Source of the DNA: SZUA-584 sp040768905
Lineage (GTDB): Bacteria > Bacillota > Clostridia > Christensenellales > SZUA-584
Assembly (NCBI GenBank): GCA_040768905.1
Contig: JAXGMA010000001.1
Span: 2,410,582 to 2,474,581 of the forward strand
Reading direction: 5' to 3'
DNA length: 64,000 nt
In this document: in pieces, positions 8,108-16,104 of the stretch
Layout: each line of letters opens with the position of its first letter
Position numbering within the stretch: position 1 is the stretch's first letter
Program-made: the position numbers and the translations under genes
The notes under the pieces: model-generated
What the model was told of the DNA's origin: nothing
Databases searched by the model: none
Seen by the model: the letters and a program-made list of their open reading frames with translations, nothing else

Positions 8108-9805
8108 TCATCCGCGTACCGCCGATATGATGCGCGCTGCGGCTTCGTCTGCTTTTAGCTCTTGAGCCGCTTTTTTCTGGCGCTGCTTATATTCCACAAT
8201 GCCGTCAGCCGCGCGCCGCCCGATATTGATGCGGTGCGGTATGCCGATGAGATCCGCGTCTTTGAACTTGACGCCTGCGCGCTCGTCGCGGTCGTCAAGC
8301 AGCGCATCTATGCCGGCATCTTTGAGCTCTTTGTAAATTTTTTCTGCAAGCGCCATCTGCGTTTCGTTGGCCGCGCTTACGGGCACCACGATGGCATTGT
8401 ACGGTGCAACGCTGTCCGGCCAGATGATGCCGTCTTCATCGTGCGACTGCTCGATAATGGCCTGCATCGTGCGGTTTAATCCGATGCCGTAACTGCCCAT
8501 GACGCAGGGTTTTTGTTTGGCCTCCTGATCAAGAAACAGGCATTCCATCGCTACGCTGTATTTGGTGCCGAGCTTGAAGATATGCCCGACCTCTATCGTT
8601 TTGTCAAGCTTTAAAGCCATGCCGCATTTGGGGCACGGGTCTCCCGTTTCGACCATACGGATATCGCAGACATCAGTCGTGACGAAATCGCGCTCATAGT
8701 TGACGCCGCTGTAATGGTAGTCCGTCTCATTTGCGCCGACGAGGAAATTGCGCATGCACGGCACCTCTTTATCCGCTATCAGCCTGTCCGCGTCAAGGCC
8801 AATCGGCCCCGCAAACCCGACCTGCGCACCCGTGGCGCGGCGCACTTCCGCCGGGCCTGCAAGCTCAAGATTGATGCAGCCAAGATAGTTTTTGAGCTTG
8901 GTTTCATTGATCTCGCGGTCTCCGCGCACCATGGCGGCAACCGTTTTGCCGTCGGCGATATAGAGCAGCGTTTTGACAAAGTTTTTAGGCGTCTTGCCGA
9001 AAAAGCTGACAAGCTCTTCTATCGTGCCTGCATTCGGCGTATGCACCTTCTCGACGGCGGCCATAGCTTCATCTTCAGGCTCTGCATCCGGGCAGGCCGC
9101 AAGCTCGGCATTGGCGGCATAGCCGCATGAAAGGCAGTAAGCGATGGTGTCGTCTCCGATATCGGATTTGATCATAAATTCCTGCGAGCCTGAGCCGCCC
9201 ATCGCTCCGGTATCCGCATGCACGATGACATAATCAAGGCCGCAACGGTCGAAAACTTTGCAGTAAGCGTCGTACATCTTTTTGTATGAGATATCGAGCC
9301 CGGCTTCATCCACATCGAATGAATACGCGTCCTTCATCACGAATTCGCGGCAGCGTATCATTCCAAAGCGCGGACGGCGCTCGTCCCGGTATTTGTTTTG
9401 AATCTGATAGATGGTTTTCGGCATGGCTTTGTATGATTGCAGCTCGTGGCGCAGCACATGCGCGAATATCTCCTCGTGCGTGGGGCCGAGGCAAAAATCA
9501 CGCCCGTTGCGGTCGTGGAACTTGATCATCTCGGTACCGAACACTTCCCACCGGCCGGACTGCTGGTAATAATCCGCGGGCAGCAGCGCCGACATGATAA
9601 GCTCCTGCGCGCCGGCTAAGTCCATCTCCTCGCGGATGATATTTTCAATTTTTTTAAACACGCGGAAACCAAGCGGCATCAGTGCGTAAACGCCGGTGGC
9701 CAGACGGCGTATCATGCCTGCTTTGAGCAGCAGCACATGGCTTTGCGCTTCGGCCTCCGCGGGCACCTCGCGCTGAGTGGAAAAAAGCATTTGCGACAAT
9801 CTCAT
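8108..9805 (-). CDS. proS: Prolyl-tRNA synthetase
   Basis: A 565-residue class II aminoacyl-tRNA synthetase of the bacterial type, with the inserted editing domain that clears mischarged alanine. Motif 2 is visible at YRDERRPRFGMIRCREF and motif 3 at GSYGIGLNRTMQ; the C-terminal anticodon-binding domain follows. The start is set at the ATG giving MRLSQMLF, because AAGGAG sits 9 bases upstream. The longer reading frame begins at an ATG that overlaps this ribosome site, which makes it unlikely. It is the first gene of the operon. No T-box leader is visible upstream, although many Firmicute synthetase genes have one. Confidence 0.96.
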   Translation of the reverse strand: MRLSQMLFSTQREVPAEAEAQSHVLLLKAGMIRRLATGVYALMPLGFRVFKKIENIIREEMDLAGAQELIMSALLPADYYQQSGRWEVFGTEMIKFHDRNGRDFCLGPTHEEIFAHVLRHELQSYKAMPKTIYQIQNKYRDERRPRFGMIRCREFVMKDAYSFDVDEAGLDISYKKMYDAYCKVFDRCGLDYVIVHADTGAMGGSGSQEFMIKSDIGDDTIAYCLSCGYAANAELAACPDAEPEDEAMAAVEKVHTPNAGTIEELVSFFGKTPKNFVKTLLYIADGKTVAAMVRGDREINETKLKNYLGCINLELAGPAEVRRATGAQVGFAGPIGLDADRLIADKEVPCMRNFLVGANETDYHYSGVNYERDFVTTDVCDIRMVETGDPCPKCGMALKLDKTIEVGHIFKLGTKYSVAMECLFLDQEAKQKPCVMGSYGIGLNRTMQAIIEQSHDEDGIIWPDSVAPYNAIVVPVSAANETQMALAEKIYKELKDAGIDALLDDRDERAGVKFKDADLIGIPHRINIGRRAADGIVEYKQRQKKAAQELKADEAAARIISAVRG

Positions 9806-9842
9806 TGCCAAAAACTCCTTCATCGCTTATAAATACCCGCCA

Positions 9843-9871
9843 AGTATAACACAATTAAAAGAGGTGTTCAA
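9843..9871 (-). promoter_or_regulatory. Sigma-A promoter of the proS operon
   Basis: On the minus strand TTGAAC (9866-9871) and TATACT (9843-9848) are separated by 17 bases. Transcription would start roughly 30 bases before the proS start codon, leaving no room for a T-box. Confidence 0.75.
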
Positions 9872-9978
9872 CAAAGACGGCGCGGCAAAACAGCCAGCCT
9901 TAACGCCAAACAAAACCCATGCAGGCTGCTTTGAAACAATATACGTGCATAGTTGACAAAAACAGACATTTTGCGCTG

Positions 9979-10011
9979 TTGTGCATGCAAATCACGCCAA
10001 TTATAATTGGC
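9979..10011 (+). promoter_or_regulatory. Promoter with a perfect 16-base palindrome over the -10 box
   Basis: TTGTGC (9979-9984) and TATAAT (10002-10007) have a 17-base spacer. The -10 box is embedded in the perfect palindrome GCCAATTATAATTGGC (9996-10011), a likely operator. A TTGACA at 9953 lies further upstream without a matching -10. The target is the zinc-ribbon/permease-like gene starting at 10092. Confidence 0.55.
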
Positions 10012-10091
10012 TTAACATAAGTGCAAAGTGTTTTTATATCGGTGTTTGCCGATTTTGTATATGCCCGATAAAAAATGTGAGGTGTTTGGTT

Positions 10092-11291
10092 ATGAAACAA
10101 TGCATAGGATGCGGACAAACCGTAGATGATTCGTATGGATTTTGCAGCGCGTGCGGTGCACAGGCGGCAAATCTGGGTTCTGCAGAAGAACCAATCATGC
10201 GTGAAGGCAAAGCGCAGGGGGGGCGGGTGCAAGAGCAGGCGAAAGATGCAGAAAAGAGCTTTGTTGTGGAAAACGCTGTGACACCCGTAAAAGAGCGCAG
10301 TACTGACCTTTTGCCTGATGATGCACAAAGCGGCAGCATAAAAACCCCCACAAGCCCCTTTTCGTTTCAAAATACGGGCTTGGGCCTTGTTGTCGCAGCT
10401 TTGCTGCTGGCTGCGTCTGCTGCCGGTTTTTATTTCAGCGCCGGTTTTAATCTGCCGATCATGCATAAGGTTCTGGATGTGTTCGGTGTGTATGCCTTGG
10501 TGGCCTTTTCGGTGGTTCTGACTATGCGCGCAAAGGGACCGGATTTGTCAGCCGGCGCTGTTGTGAGCGCTTCGGCAGTCATTTGTGGCTTGCTGTTAAG
10601 CCGTTTTGGTTCAGTATTGTCTGCCGTTTTGCTGACGGTGTTGATATGTACTGTTTTCGGGCTGGTCAATGGCGCGCTTGCCTCTTTTCTGAAACTGCCT
10701 TCAGTTTTGCTGACATTTTTGACTGGTTTGACTGGCAGGGCCGTTATTTCGATGCTGACAGCAGGAGCACTTGCGCGCAAGCCTGCTCCGGTTGTCATTC
10801 TGCCTTACGGTACGCTCATTTTGATCGGCGCGGTTTTACTGCCCGCATTTCTGATCGTGCTGCTCTCGCCGCTGGGCATACCGCGCTATAAAAAAGAAAC
10901 AAAAAGCGCACGCAGTATAGTGATGCTCGTGTACATGCTGAGTGCCCTTTTTGCGTCTCTTGCGGGCATATTATTGCTGATGTCAGAAAAAATGGGCGAT
11001 GCAGGTTTAGCCGGCAGTTTAAACAGTGAATTCTTTATCGTCTTTGTTTTTGCCATGCTTGTGTCAAGCCGTGCGCTTGATAATAGGCTTGCGCCTGTAC
11101 TGTTTGCATTGGTACCTGCGCTGATATGGACGTTGGGCAGTTTTGTGCTTGATCAGCTATGGATCGAAGCATATGTTCATCCCGTGATCTATGGCGGTTT
11201 TGCACTTGTTGTTTTTGTGATCGCCTATGCATGCCGTTATGAAAGACGGGGCAAAAACAAAATGATGCCTTGTCTTACGGTTTCGCGTTAG
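10092..11291 (+). CDS. Zinc-ribbon protein fused to a permease-like membrane domain
   Basis: A 399-residue protein. The N-terminus holds a zinc ribbon with CIGCG and CSACG knuckles (within residues 4-22). A polar, low-complexity linker of about 70 residues follows, then 8-10 hydrophobic helices. The membrane part resembles the RbsC/AraH (BPD_transp_2) sugar-permease fold: helices with KGPDLSAGAVVSASA and NGALASFLKLPSVLLTF look like those permeases. No substrate-binding protein or ATPase is adjacent. The start at 10092 has GAGG 9 bases upstream. A role as a degenerate permease or a membrane sensor is possible; the function is unknown. Confidence 0.7.
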   Translation: MKQCIGCGQTVDDSYGFCSACGAQAANLGSAEEPIMREGKAQGGRVQEQAKDAEKSFVVENAVTPVKERSTDLLPDDAQSGSIKTPTSPFSFQNTGLGLVVAALLLAASAAGFYFSAGFNLPIMHKVLDVFGVYALVAFSVVLTMRAKGPDLSAGAVVSASAVICGLLLSRFGSVLSAVLLTVLICTVFGLVNGALASFLKLPSVLLTFLTGLTGRAVISMLTAGALARKPAPVVILPYGTLILIGAVLLPAFLIVLLSPLGIPRYKKETKSARSIVMLVYMLSALFASLAGILLLMSEKMGDAGLAGSLNSEFFIVFVFAMLVSSRALDNRLAPVLFALVPALIWTLGSFVLDQLWIEAYVHPVIYGGFALVVFVIAYACRYERRGKNKMMPCLTVSR

Positions 11292-11318
11292 GCAAAAAAA
11301 GGGTTTGATAATCATTTT

Positions 11319-12374
11319 TCAGCCTTGATGTGTGCAGTACGCGCTCAAGACGTCGAGCAGCGCTTCCATCTGCGCATCCGTGCCAATGGTGATACGCAGG
11401 TAATCACTGATGCGCGGCGCATTGAAATGGCGTACATATATTTTGTTGTCTTCAAGGTGCGCTTTTATCGCCGGTGCACGCAAGCGCGGATGTGTGGCAA
11501 AAACAAAGTTGGCTTTTGACGGCAGCACTTTAAACCCAAGCCCTGATATACGCCGGGCGGTATTCTCGCGTGTGGCGATGATCTTCTGCGCCATTTGCGC
11601 AGAGTATGCCGTATCGCGCAGCGCGGCTGCGGCTGCGATCTGCGCCACGGTATCGAGAGGGTATGAGTTGAAGCTGTCTTTGATGCGCGTAAGGCCGCTG
11701 ATCAGATGCGGCTGCCCCAGTGCATAGGCCACACGCAGCCCGGCCAGCCCATGCGATTTTGACAGCGTCGACACAACAAGAAGATTCGGGTATTTTTGGA
11801 CAAGCGGCGCTGCGCTTTGCGCGCCGAACGCAGCGTATGCCTCATCAACGATCACCACACACCCGCTGTTTTGCTGCAATATACGTTCAATATCATGAAG
11901 AGAAAGCGCAATGCCTGTGGGCGCATTTGGGTTGGCCAGCACGATACCGCCGCAGCCGCAAAGTTTGTCGACAGGCACGGTAAAATCATCTTGGAGCGGT
12001 ACTTGTTTATAGCTGATACCGAAAAGCGCCGCCCAGACGGGGTAAAAGCTGTAGGTCACGTCCGGAAAAACCACCTCATCAAAAAAAGCATAAAAAGCGA
12101 AACCTAAAACCTCATCCGAACCGTTGCCGCAAAACACATACGACTCTTCAAGGTTTGAAATTTCTGCGAGGGCTGCGCGCAAGATACCGCCGTCAGGCCG
12201 GGGGTAAAGCCTTAGCCGGGAGGCATCGAAATCACGCAGTGCTTCGAAGACTTTTTGCGATGGAGGATAAGCGTTTTCGTTGGTGTTGAGCTTGATGATG
12301 CCATCGCCTACGGGCTGTGCGCCAGCTGTATAAGGCGTGATCGCACAAGCGCGGCTGCTCAAATAATTTTGCAC
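11319..12374 (-). CDS. hisC: Histidinol-phosphate aminotransferase-like PLP enzyme
   Basis: A 351-residue class I/II PLP aminotransferase, of typical HisC length. It shows KLNTNENAYPPS near the N-terminus, NPNAPTG, and the PLP-binding lysine in STLSKSHGLAGLRVAY. HisC converts imidazole-acetol phosphate to histidinol phosphate; some members act on phenylalanine/tyrosine precursors or in cobalamin synthesis (CobD). No other histidine gene is nearby, so the substrate is open. The start is a GTG at 12374: AGGAGG lies 6 bases upstream, while the longer frame has no ribosome site. Confidence 0.8.
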   Translation of the reverse strand: MQNYLSSRACAITPYTAGAQPVGDGIIKLNTNENAYPPSQKVFEALRDFDASRLRLYPRPDGGILRAALAEISNLEESYVFCGNGSDEVLGFAFYAFFDEVVFPDVTYSFYPVWAALFGISYKQVPLQDDFTVPVDKLCGCGGIVLANPNAPTGIALSLHDIERILQQNSGCVVIVDEAYAAFGAQSAAPLVQKYPNLLVVSTLSKSHGLAGLRVAYALGQPHLISGLTRIKDSFNSYPLDTVAQIAAAAALRDTAYSAQMAQKIIATRENTARRISGLGFKVLPSKANFVFATHPRLRAPAIKAHLEDNKIYVRHFNAPRISDYLRITIGTDAQMEALLDVLSAYCTHQG

Positions 12375-12443
12375 ACACGACCTCCTGTTTTTTTTTATCT
12401 TATCACAAAATCGATGAATTATTAACACCTTTTTTGGCGGTTA

Positions 12444-12452
12444 TGGTAGAAT
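12444..12452 (+). promoter_or_regulatory. Extended -10 promoter abutting tag
   Basis: TGGTAGAAT is an extended -10 element ending directly before the first possible tag start codon. Transcription would begin near 12459, the second ATG, implying a leaderless message. The -35 region (TTAACA at 12422) is too far upstream to be ideal. Confidence 0.45.
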
Positions 12453-12458
12453 ATGCGC

Positions 12459-12956
12459 ATGAGATGCAGCTGGGTGCGCAGCGGTGATGCGCTGATGATT
12501 TCTTATCATGATCAGGAATACGGCAGGAAGAAGGCAAACGACACGGCGCTTTTCGAGAAGCTGTGCCTTGAGTGTTTTCAGGTAGGCCTTTCGTGGCGTA
12601 CGGTGCTGCAAAAACGCGATGCTTTGCGTGAGGCGTTTTGTAATTTTGAGCCCTCCAAGGCAGCGCAGCTTGATGATGCCCATATGGAAGCGTTGATCAA
12701 TGAACGCGCCATTATCCGCAATCGCCGCAAGATAGAAGCCGTCGTGCACAATGCGCGGCTGCACGTCGCGCAATTTTCAGCAGAAGGCAGCTTTAAAAAT
12801 TATATATACGGTTTTACTGACGGCGCTGCGCTTTGCAGAGACTTGAAAATACGCGGCTACCGCTTCGTGGGAGAAACTGTGTGCACATCTTTTCTTATGA
12901 GCGTCGGCGCAATCGAAGGCCATGAGCCTGGATGCAGCTTGTTCAAGGGGAACTGA
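12459..12956 (+). CDS. tag: DNA-3-methyladenine glycosylase I
   Basis: A 165-residue base-excision repair enzyme that removes 3-methyladenine from alkylated DNA. It matches E. coli Tag along its length: RCSWV at the start, ISYHDQEYG, GLSWRTVLQKR, IIRNRRKIEAV and RGYRFVGETVCTSFLMS. The zinc ligands appear conserved: Cys near position 3, His in YHDQEYG, and His and Cys in EGHEPGC. An ATG at 12453 is also possible; 12459 is chosen because it gives a family-like MRCSW start and coincides with the predicted transcription start. No ribosome site is evident. Confidence 0.92.
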   Translation: MRCSWVRSGDALMISYHDQEYGRKKANDTALFEKLCLECFQVGLSWRTVLQKRDALREAFCNFEPSKAAQLDDAHMEALINERAIIRNRRKIEAVVHNARLHVAQFSAEGSFKNYIYGFTDGAALCRDLKIRGYRFVGETVCTSFLMSVGAIEGHEPGCSLFKGN

Positions 12957-13100
12957 ATTAAAAGATTCATATTGTTTTTTAGTTGCTGACAAAGCCAGAA
13001 TAAAGGCAGGAAAGGCTCTGGCGCAGCGCGAATACTATTTATATGCTGCAGAAGAGGCAGAGAGCGCTTTTGCCGGCAGCGGAATGAACGGAGGTAGTCA

Positions 13101-13796
13101 ATGGGCAGATACAAAAAGGTTTTTGGTATTGCGGGAATCACAGGGGCTGCGGTTTGTGCAGCGGCTTTGGCAGTGTCGGCTATTTTGCAGGGGTTTTCGC
13201 CGCTTCATAATTTTATTGCTCAGCTCGGCGCTTATCCGGGAAGAGCAATTGTGGCTTCTCCCGCGCTGTTGATGAATGCAGGCCTGATGCTATTTGGATT
13301 GACTTTCGGTGCTTATATGTTTTTCTGCGGATGGGATGAAGCCACGCCCGCGAGAATAGTGCTCGGTATTTTTGGAGTGCTTGCAGGCCTGCTGGCTGTC
13401 GCAACGGCAATGTATACGATGAACAATGCTGCTGTTCATTTTATTGCATCGGGGGCTTTTTATGCGGCGGTGTTTGTGCTGAGTGTGCTGTACATTGTTT
13501 TTGCGGTGTTAAGGTTTATCAAACTGCAGATGGCCACGCTCATTGTTGCTCTTTTGACGGGGTTGTCAAGCGCCGCTTTTGCCTTATTTGTGCTGACCGG
13601 CAACATGGCGCAGACGCTGGCTATGCAGTCTGTTGATGCGGCGCAAAGCGTTGAGCCTTTTGCGCTTGTGGGTCTTGGGGCGCTCGTATTGACGCTCGCG
13701 TTTGCCATCATGCTGGCAGCAGAAGTGCTGGGCGGTGAGAATACACCTGCTGCGGCCACAACACAAAAACGCAAAGTTCGGGAGATAGCGTTTTGA
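13101..13796 (+). CDS. DUF998-family membrane protein
   Basis: A 231-residue protein with about six hydrophobic helices. The stretch HNFIAQLGAYPGRAIVASPA followed by LLMNAGLMLFGL matches the DUF998 signature, a family of six-helix membrane proteins of unknown function. GGAGG lies 6 bases before the ATG. The tail is basic and faces the cytosol. The gene appears monocistronic and is followed by a terminator. Confidence 0.75.
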   Translation: MGRYKKVFGIAGITGAAVCAAALAVSAILQGFSPLHNFIAQLGAYPGRAIVASPALLMNAGLMLFGLTFGAYMFFCGWDEATPARIVLGIFGVLAGLLAVATAMYTMNNAAVHFIASGAFYAAVFVLSVLYIVFAVLRFIKLQMATLIVALLTGLSSAAFALFVLTGNMAQTLAMQSVDAAQSVEPFALVGLGALVLTLAFAIMLAAEVLGGENTPAAATTQKRKVREIAF

Positions 13797-13847
13797 TGCC
13801 GCTTGAAGACTGAGCGGCTGTAAGAGAGCGCAAGACCGTTTTTCTAT

Positions 13848-13888
13848 GCCTGCCCCCTGCATGTTATGACCGGGAGGGCAGGCCTTTT
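13848..13888 (+). terminator. Terminator after the DUF998 gene
   Basis: GCCTGCCC (13848-13855) pairs with GGGCAGGC (13876-13883), followed by CTTTTC. The loop is rather long (20 bases) and the T run short, so efficiency may be moderate. Confidence 0.6.
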
Positions 13889-14018
13889 CGTATCTGTATA
13901 ATTTTCTTCGCGAACAATCATTACTTTCGGTGAGCATGAAATGCATTTTTCTGCAGCATTTCCGGCAGAATCTTTTGCTTTTGCGCTACATATATATATC
14001 TTGGATGAGGTGGCGTCT

Positions 14019-14822
14019 ATGGAGAGCATAAAAAGGAAGGTTTTTCTATTGCGGCCTGAGCCGCCAAAGATGGGAAGGGCGACGCTTAAGCTGTCAGAAC
14101 AAAACGGCGAAGTTGAAGTACATCTTGCGGTACAAGGTTTGTCCGAGAGCGGCTGTGCGCTGTATCTTTTTGAACAAAACGGCAAGCCGTATCGTGCAGG
14201 CGATATCGCAGAATCATATCTTGCGGTGTCGATGCGCTTTATAAAGCTTGAGGCTGTCGCTGGCGCTGCAGTGGTCTGTGAGCGCACCAATGCATTTTTG
14301 TTTAAATCAGCGGGAATAGACTGGCAGGATACCGCTGCGCGTTTTCGCATCGCGCGTAACGTGAGCCAGCCGCCGCAGACCACTGTGCAAGACGCCCCTT
14401 GGCCGCAGGCAAAGATCGATGGGCCGTGTGAAGAGACGGCAGCAGAAACGGATTCGGCCCGAAATGATGACGAACAGGCAGAACCGTCTTTAGAGTGCAT
14501 GACGTGTCCCCATGTGATCCGCCAAGATAAAATCAACCCCTTCCCCTCTGTTTTTCCGCAAAGCGAATGGGTAAAAATATCCTATCCGGGCCCCACGGGA
14601 TGGTGGCATTACATATCCGGAAAGATATTCAGCAACAATAAGCTTATTGCCAAAGTGCTTGGTGTGCCCGGTGAATACGGCCTGGCACCGCCCATATGGC
14701 TGGAGGGATTTGGTTCATATATGCGCTGCGCCTTGCCTGATGCCAGCGGTTACTGGCTTATGTTTCAGGATGCGCAGACAGGAGAGGTTCTGGACATGGA
14801 TCTATCTCAACATGATGCGTGA
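14019..14822 (+). CDS. Conserved clostridial protein of unknown function
   Basis: A 267-residue soluble protein with two parts. An N-terminal region of about 125 residues begins MESIKRKVFLLRPEPP. After an acidic linker comes a C-terminal region with CMTCPHV, NPFPSVFP, EWVKISYPG, GWWHYISGKIF, VPGEYGLAPPIWLEGF and YWLMFQDAQTG. The second region recurs in uncharacterised Clostridia proteins as I recall them. ATG 14019 is supported by GAGGTGG upstream. Its 3' end overlaps the convergent veg gene by 65 bases. No function is proposed. Confidence 0.6.
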   Translation: MESIKRKVFLLRPEPPKMGRATLKLSEQNGEVEVHLAVQGLSESGCALYLFEQNGKPYRAGDIAESYLAVSMRFIKLEAVAGAAVVCERTNAFLFKSAGIDWQDTAARFRIARNVSQPPQTTVQDAPWPQAKIDGPCEETAAETDSARNDDEQAEPSLECMTCPHVIRQDKINPFPSVFPQSEWVKISYPGPTGWWHYISGKIFSNNKLIAKVLGVPGEYGLAPPIWLEGFGSYMRCALPDASGYWLMFQDAQTGEVLDMDLSQHDA

Positions 14823-15021
14823 GCACTTCGGCATATGAGAAACAGTAACGCCGTCTGTAGCCATGTTCCCTGACAAGCACGGTGAAAACTTCGGGGTACA
14901 GCCCGTCAAGAACGCCCCCCATTTCAGTGCCGCCGCGCCGGCCCAGCCGCATCCTTAAAGTGACTTGAGCGCCTTTATTTGCGCGCATCTGCATTTTGAT
15001 CGTATCGAGGCTGTTGTTCAT
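14758..15021 (-). CDS. veg: Veg protein
   Basis: An 87-residue protein matching Veg of Bacillus: SLDTIKMQMRANKGAQVTLR, GRRG, GVLDGLYPEVFTV, then RRYCFSYAEVLTHHVEI. Veg is a small, abundant SH3-like protein linked to biofilm formation and spore outgrowth in Bacillus. ATG 15021 gives the normal family start; the longer frame opens at TTG. The ribosome site is weak (GGCGG 9 bases upstream). The last 65 bases overlap the convergent upstream neighbour, so antisense pairing of the two messages is possible. Confidence 0.88.
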   Translation of the reverse strand: MNNSLDTIKMQMRANKGAQVTLRMRLGRRGGTEMGGVLDGLYPEVFTVLVREHGYRRRYCFSYAEVLTHHVEIDPCPEPLLSAHPET

Positions 15022-15116
15022 TTTGGCAAACCGCCTTTTATTATGATGGTTTATCTTTCCCAAAAACCAATATCTTAATCCTGATCAACATAAAACAGCC
15101 AAATAATAAAGAATAT

Positions 15117-15379
15117 TTATACACAATATTGGATATACATGCAGCTAAAGCGGCCAGGCCAGCCTTGTTCAGATGTGGCATCCTTTGGGACGGAGTGAAT
15201 AATTTGCAGACAGAATGTATAAGACTATCCCACTTATCCACAATGTTGTCCACAAAGCATGAAAAAAAGAGCATGAGTGCATAAAACAAAGATGATAAAA
15301 TTCCTGCAAAAACAAAAAAATGAATATAAATATATGTGATAATTTTATTGCACTTCTTCGTAATCTATAATTATGCACG
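15117..15379 (+). promoter_or_regulatory. Cluster of DnaA boxes beside an AT-rich run
   Basis: Perfect boxes TTATACACA (15117-15125) and TTATCCACA (15234-15242); one-mismatch boxes TTGTCCACA (15246-15254), TTATGCACG (15371-15379) and, inverted, AGTGCATAA (15276-15284). An AT-rich stretch lies at 15282-15355. This could be an origin-like, DnaA-titrating or DnaA-regulatory site. No dnaA, dnaN or rpmH is in the window. Confidence 0.5.
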
Positions 15380-15423
15380 CCAAAAAAGCCGTTCAAAATC
15401 TCATGCCGCACAACAGCCAGGTT

Positions 15424-15452
15424 TTCACAACAGCATGTGTTTGTGGTATAAT
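15424..15452 (+). promoter_or_regulatory. Promoter with extended -10
   Basis: TTCACA (15424-15429), a 17-base spacer and TATAAT (15447-15452) preceded by TG (TGGTATAAT). It drives the small membrane-protein gene at 15480. Confidence 0.75.
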
Positions 15453-15479
15453 GTCAGCAGAAACAGAAAGGTCATGGGG

Positions 15480-15644
15480 ATGAACATAAAAAGCAGGCTG
15501 GCGCGCACACTTGAGCGTATCCGCAACCCAAAGTACGACGATACAGAAAAAGCTTTTGTACAGCGTCTTAGGTTTATACGCCTGATGCTGCTGTTGCCGT
15601 TTTTGGCAGCTGCTGTTATTCTGATCCTGTTTGCGCTCGATTAG
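15480..15644 (+). CDS. Small single-pass membrane protein
   Basis: A 54-residue protein: a basic, helical N-terminal half (MNIKSRLARTLERIRNPKY) followed by one transmembrane helix at about residues 33-52. AAAGG lies 8 bases before ATG 15480; an upstream in-frame ATG at 15474 is too close to that site. No family is recognised. It has its own good promoter and may be cotranscribed with the metal-dependent regulator that follows 71 bases later. Confidence 0.6.
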   Translation: MNIKSRLARTLERIRNPKYDDTEKAFVQRLRFIRLMLLLPFLAAAVILILFALD

Positions 15645-15715
15645 CGGGAGAACTCGTCCTTTCTCTTTTTTGCAGAATGTGTTATCATTTTGAATATCAC
15701 TTTTTTAAGAGGTGA

Positions 15716-16090
15716 ATGGTGGATTTCAGTGAGTCAAACGAGATGTATCTTGAAGCCATATTGGAGCTTGAAGCAAAAAACAGCGCGGTGCGCAGCGTGG
15801 ACGTGGCGCGGTTTCTGGGTGTGACCAAACCGAGCGTCAACCGGGCTATGGCCAACCTTAAGAAGGATGGCTATATCCTTCAGGAACCGTACGGTGAGAT
15901 AACATTTACGAAAAAGGGACGGAACAAAGCGCTAAAAATCCACGAATTTCATCATGTGATCACGGATTTTTTGGTCAATTCACTGGGTATTGATATCGAT
16001 TTGGCGGAAGCTGATGCCTGCAGGATCGAGCATATTATATCGACTGAGACGTTAGCGGCGATGAAAGCCTATAATAACAATAAAAGGTGA
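15716..16090 (+). CDS. DtxR/MntR-family metal-dependent transcriptional regulator
   Basis: A 124-residue protein with a winged helix-turn-helix (VRSVDVARFLGVTKPSVNRA, then NLKKDGYI) and a short C-terminal dimerisation and metal-binding region with ESNEMYLEAI and CRIEHIIS typical of the family. It lacks the SH3-like third domain, as MntR does. Such proteins repress metal-uptake genes when Mn or Fe is abundant; no transporter target is adjacent. Either the ATG at 15716 or the GTG at 15719 could start it, since AGAGG lies 3 or 6 bases upstream respectively. Confidence 0.85.
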   Translation: MVDFSESNEMYLEAILELEAKNSAVRSVDVARFLGVTKPSVNRAMANLKKDGYILQEPYGEITFTKKGRNKALKIHEFHHVITDFLVNSLGIDIDLAEADACRIEHIISTETLAAMKAYNNNKR

Positions 16091-16104
16091 ACCGCCGACA
16101 GCCG

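Larger units (their letters stand above)
15022..15479. other. Gene-free AT-rich stretch
   Basis: A 458-base region between veg and a small membrane-protein gene. It holds the DnaA-box cluster listed separately, a long AT-rich run at about 15282-15355 and the promoter at 15424. Reading frames here have no ribosome site and no recognisable sequence. Confidence 0.6.

Noticed and set aside
9806..9842. Search for a T-box leader before proS, and likewise before tyrS
   Set aside because: The promoters lie within about 40 bases of the start codons, leaving no space for a T-box.
9900..10466. Minus-strand reading frame of 188 codons over the promoter and start of the zinc-ribbon gene
   Set aside because: It is antisense to the well-supported promoter, ribosome site and zinc ribbon, and has no recognisable sequence.
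13844..14536. Minus-strand reading frame of 230 codons
   Set aside because: It is antisense to the unknown gene at 14019 and the terminator at 13848, lacks a ribosome site and has no recognisable protein sequence.
15041..15411. Two overlapping minus-strand reading frames of about 80 codons in the gap after veg
   Set aside because: No ribosome sites, AT-rich Phe/Leu-biased translation, and they overlap the DnaA-box cluster.
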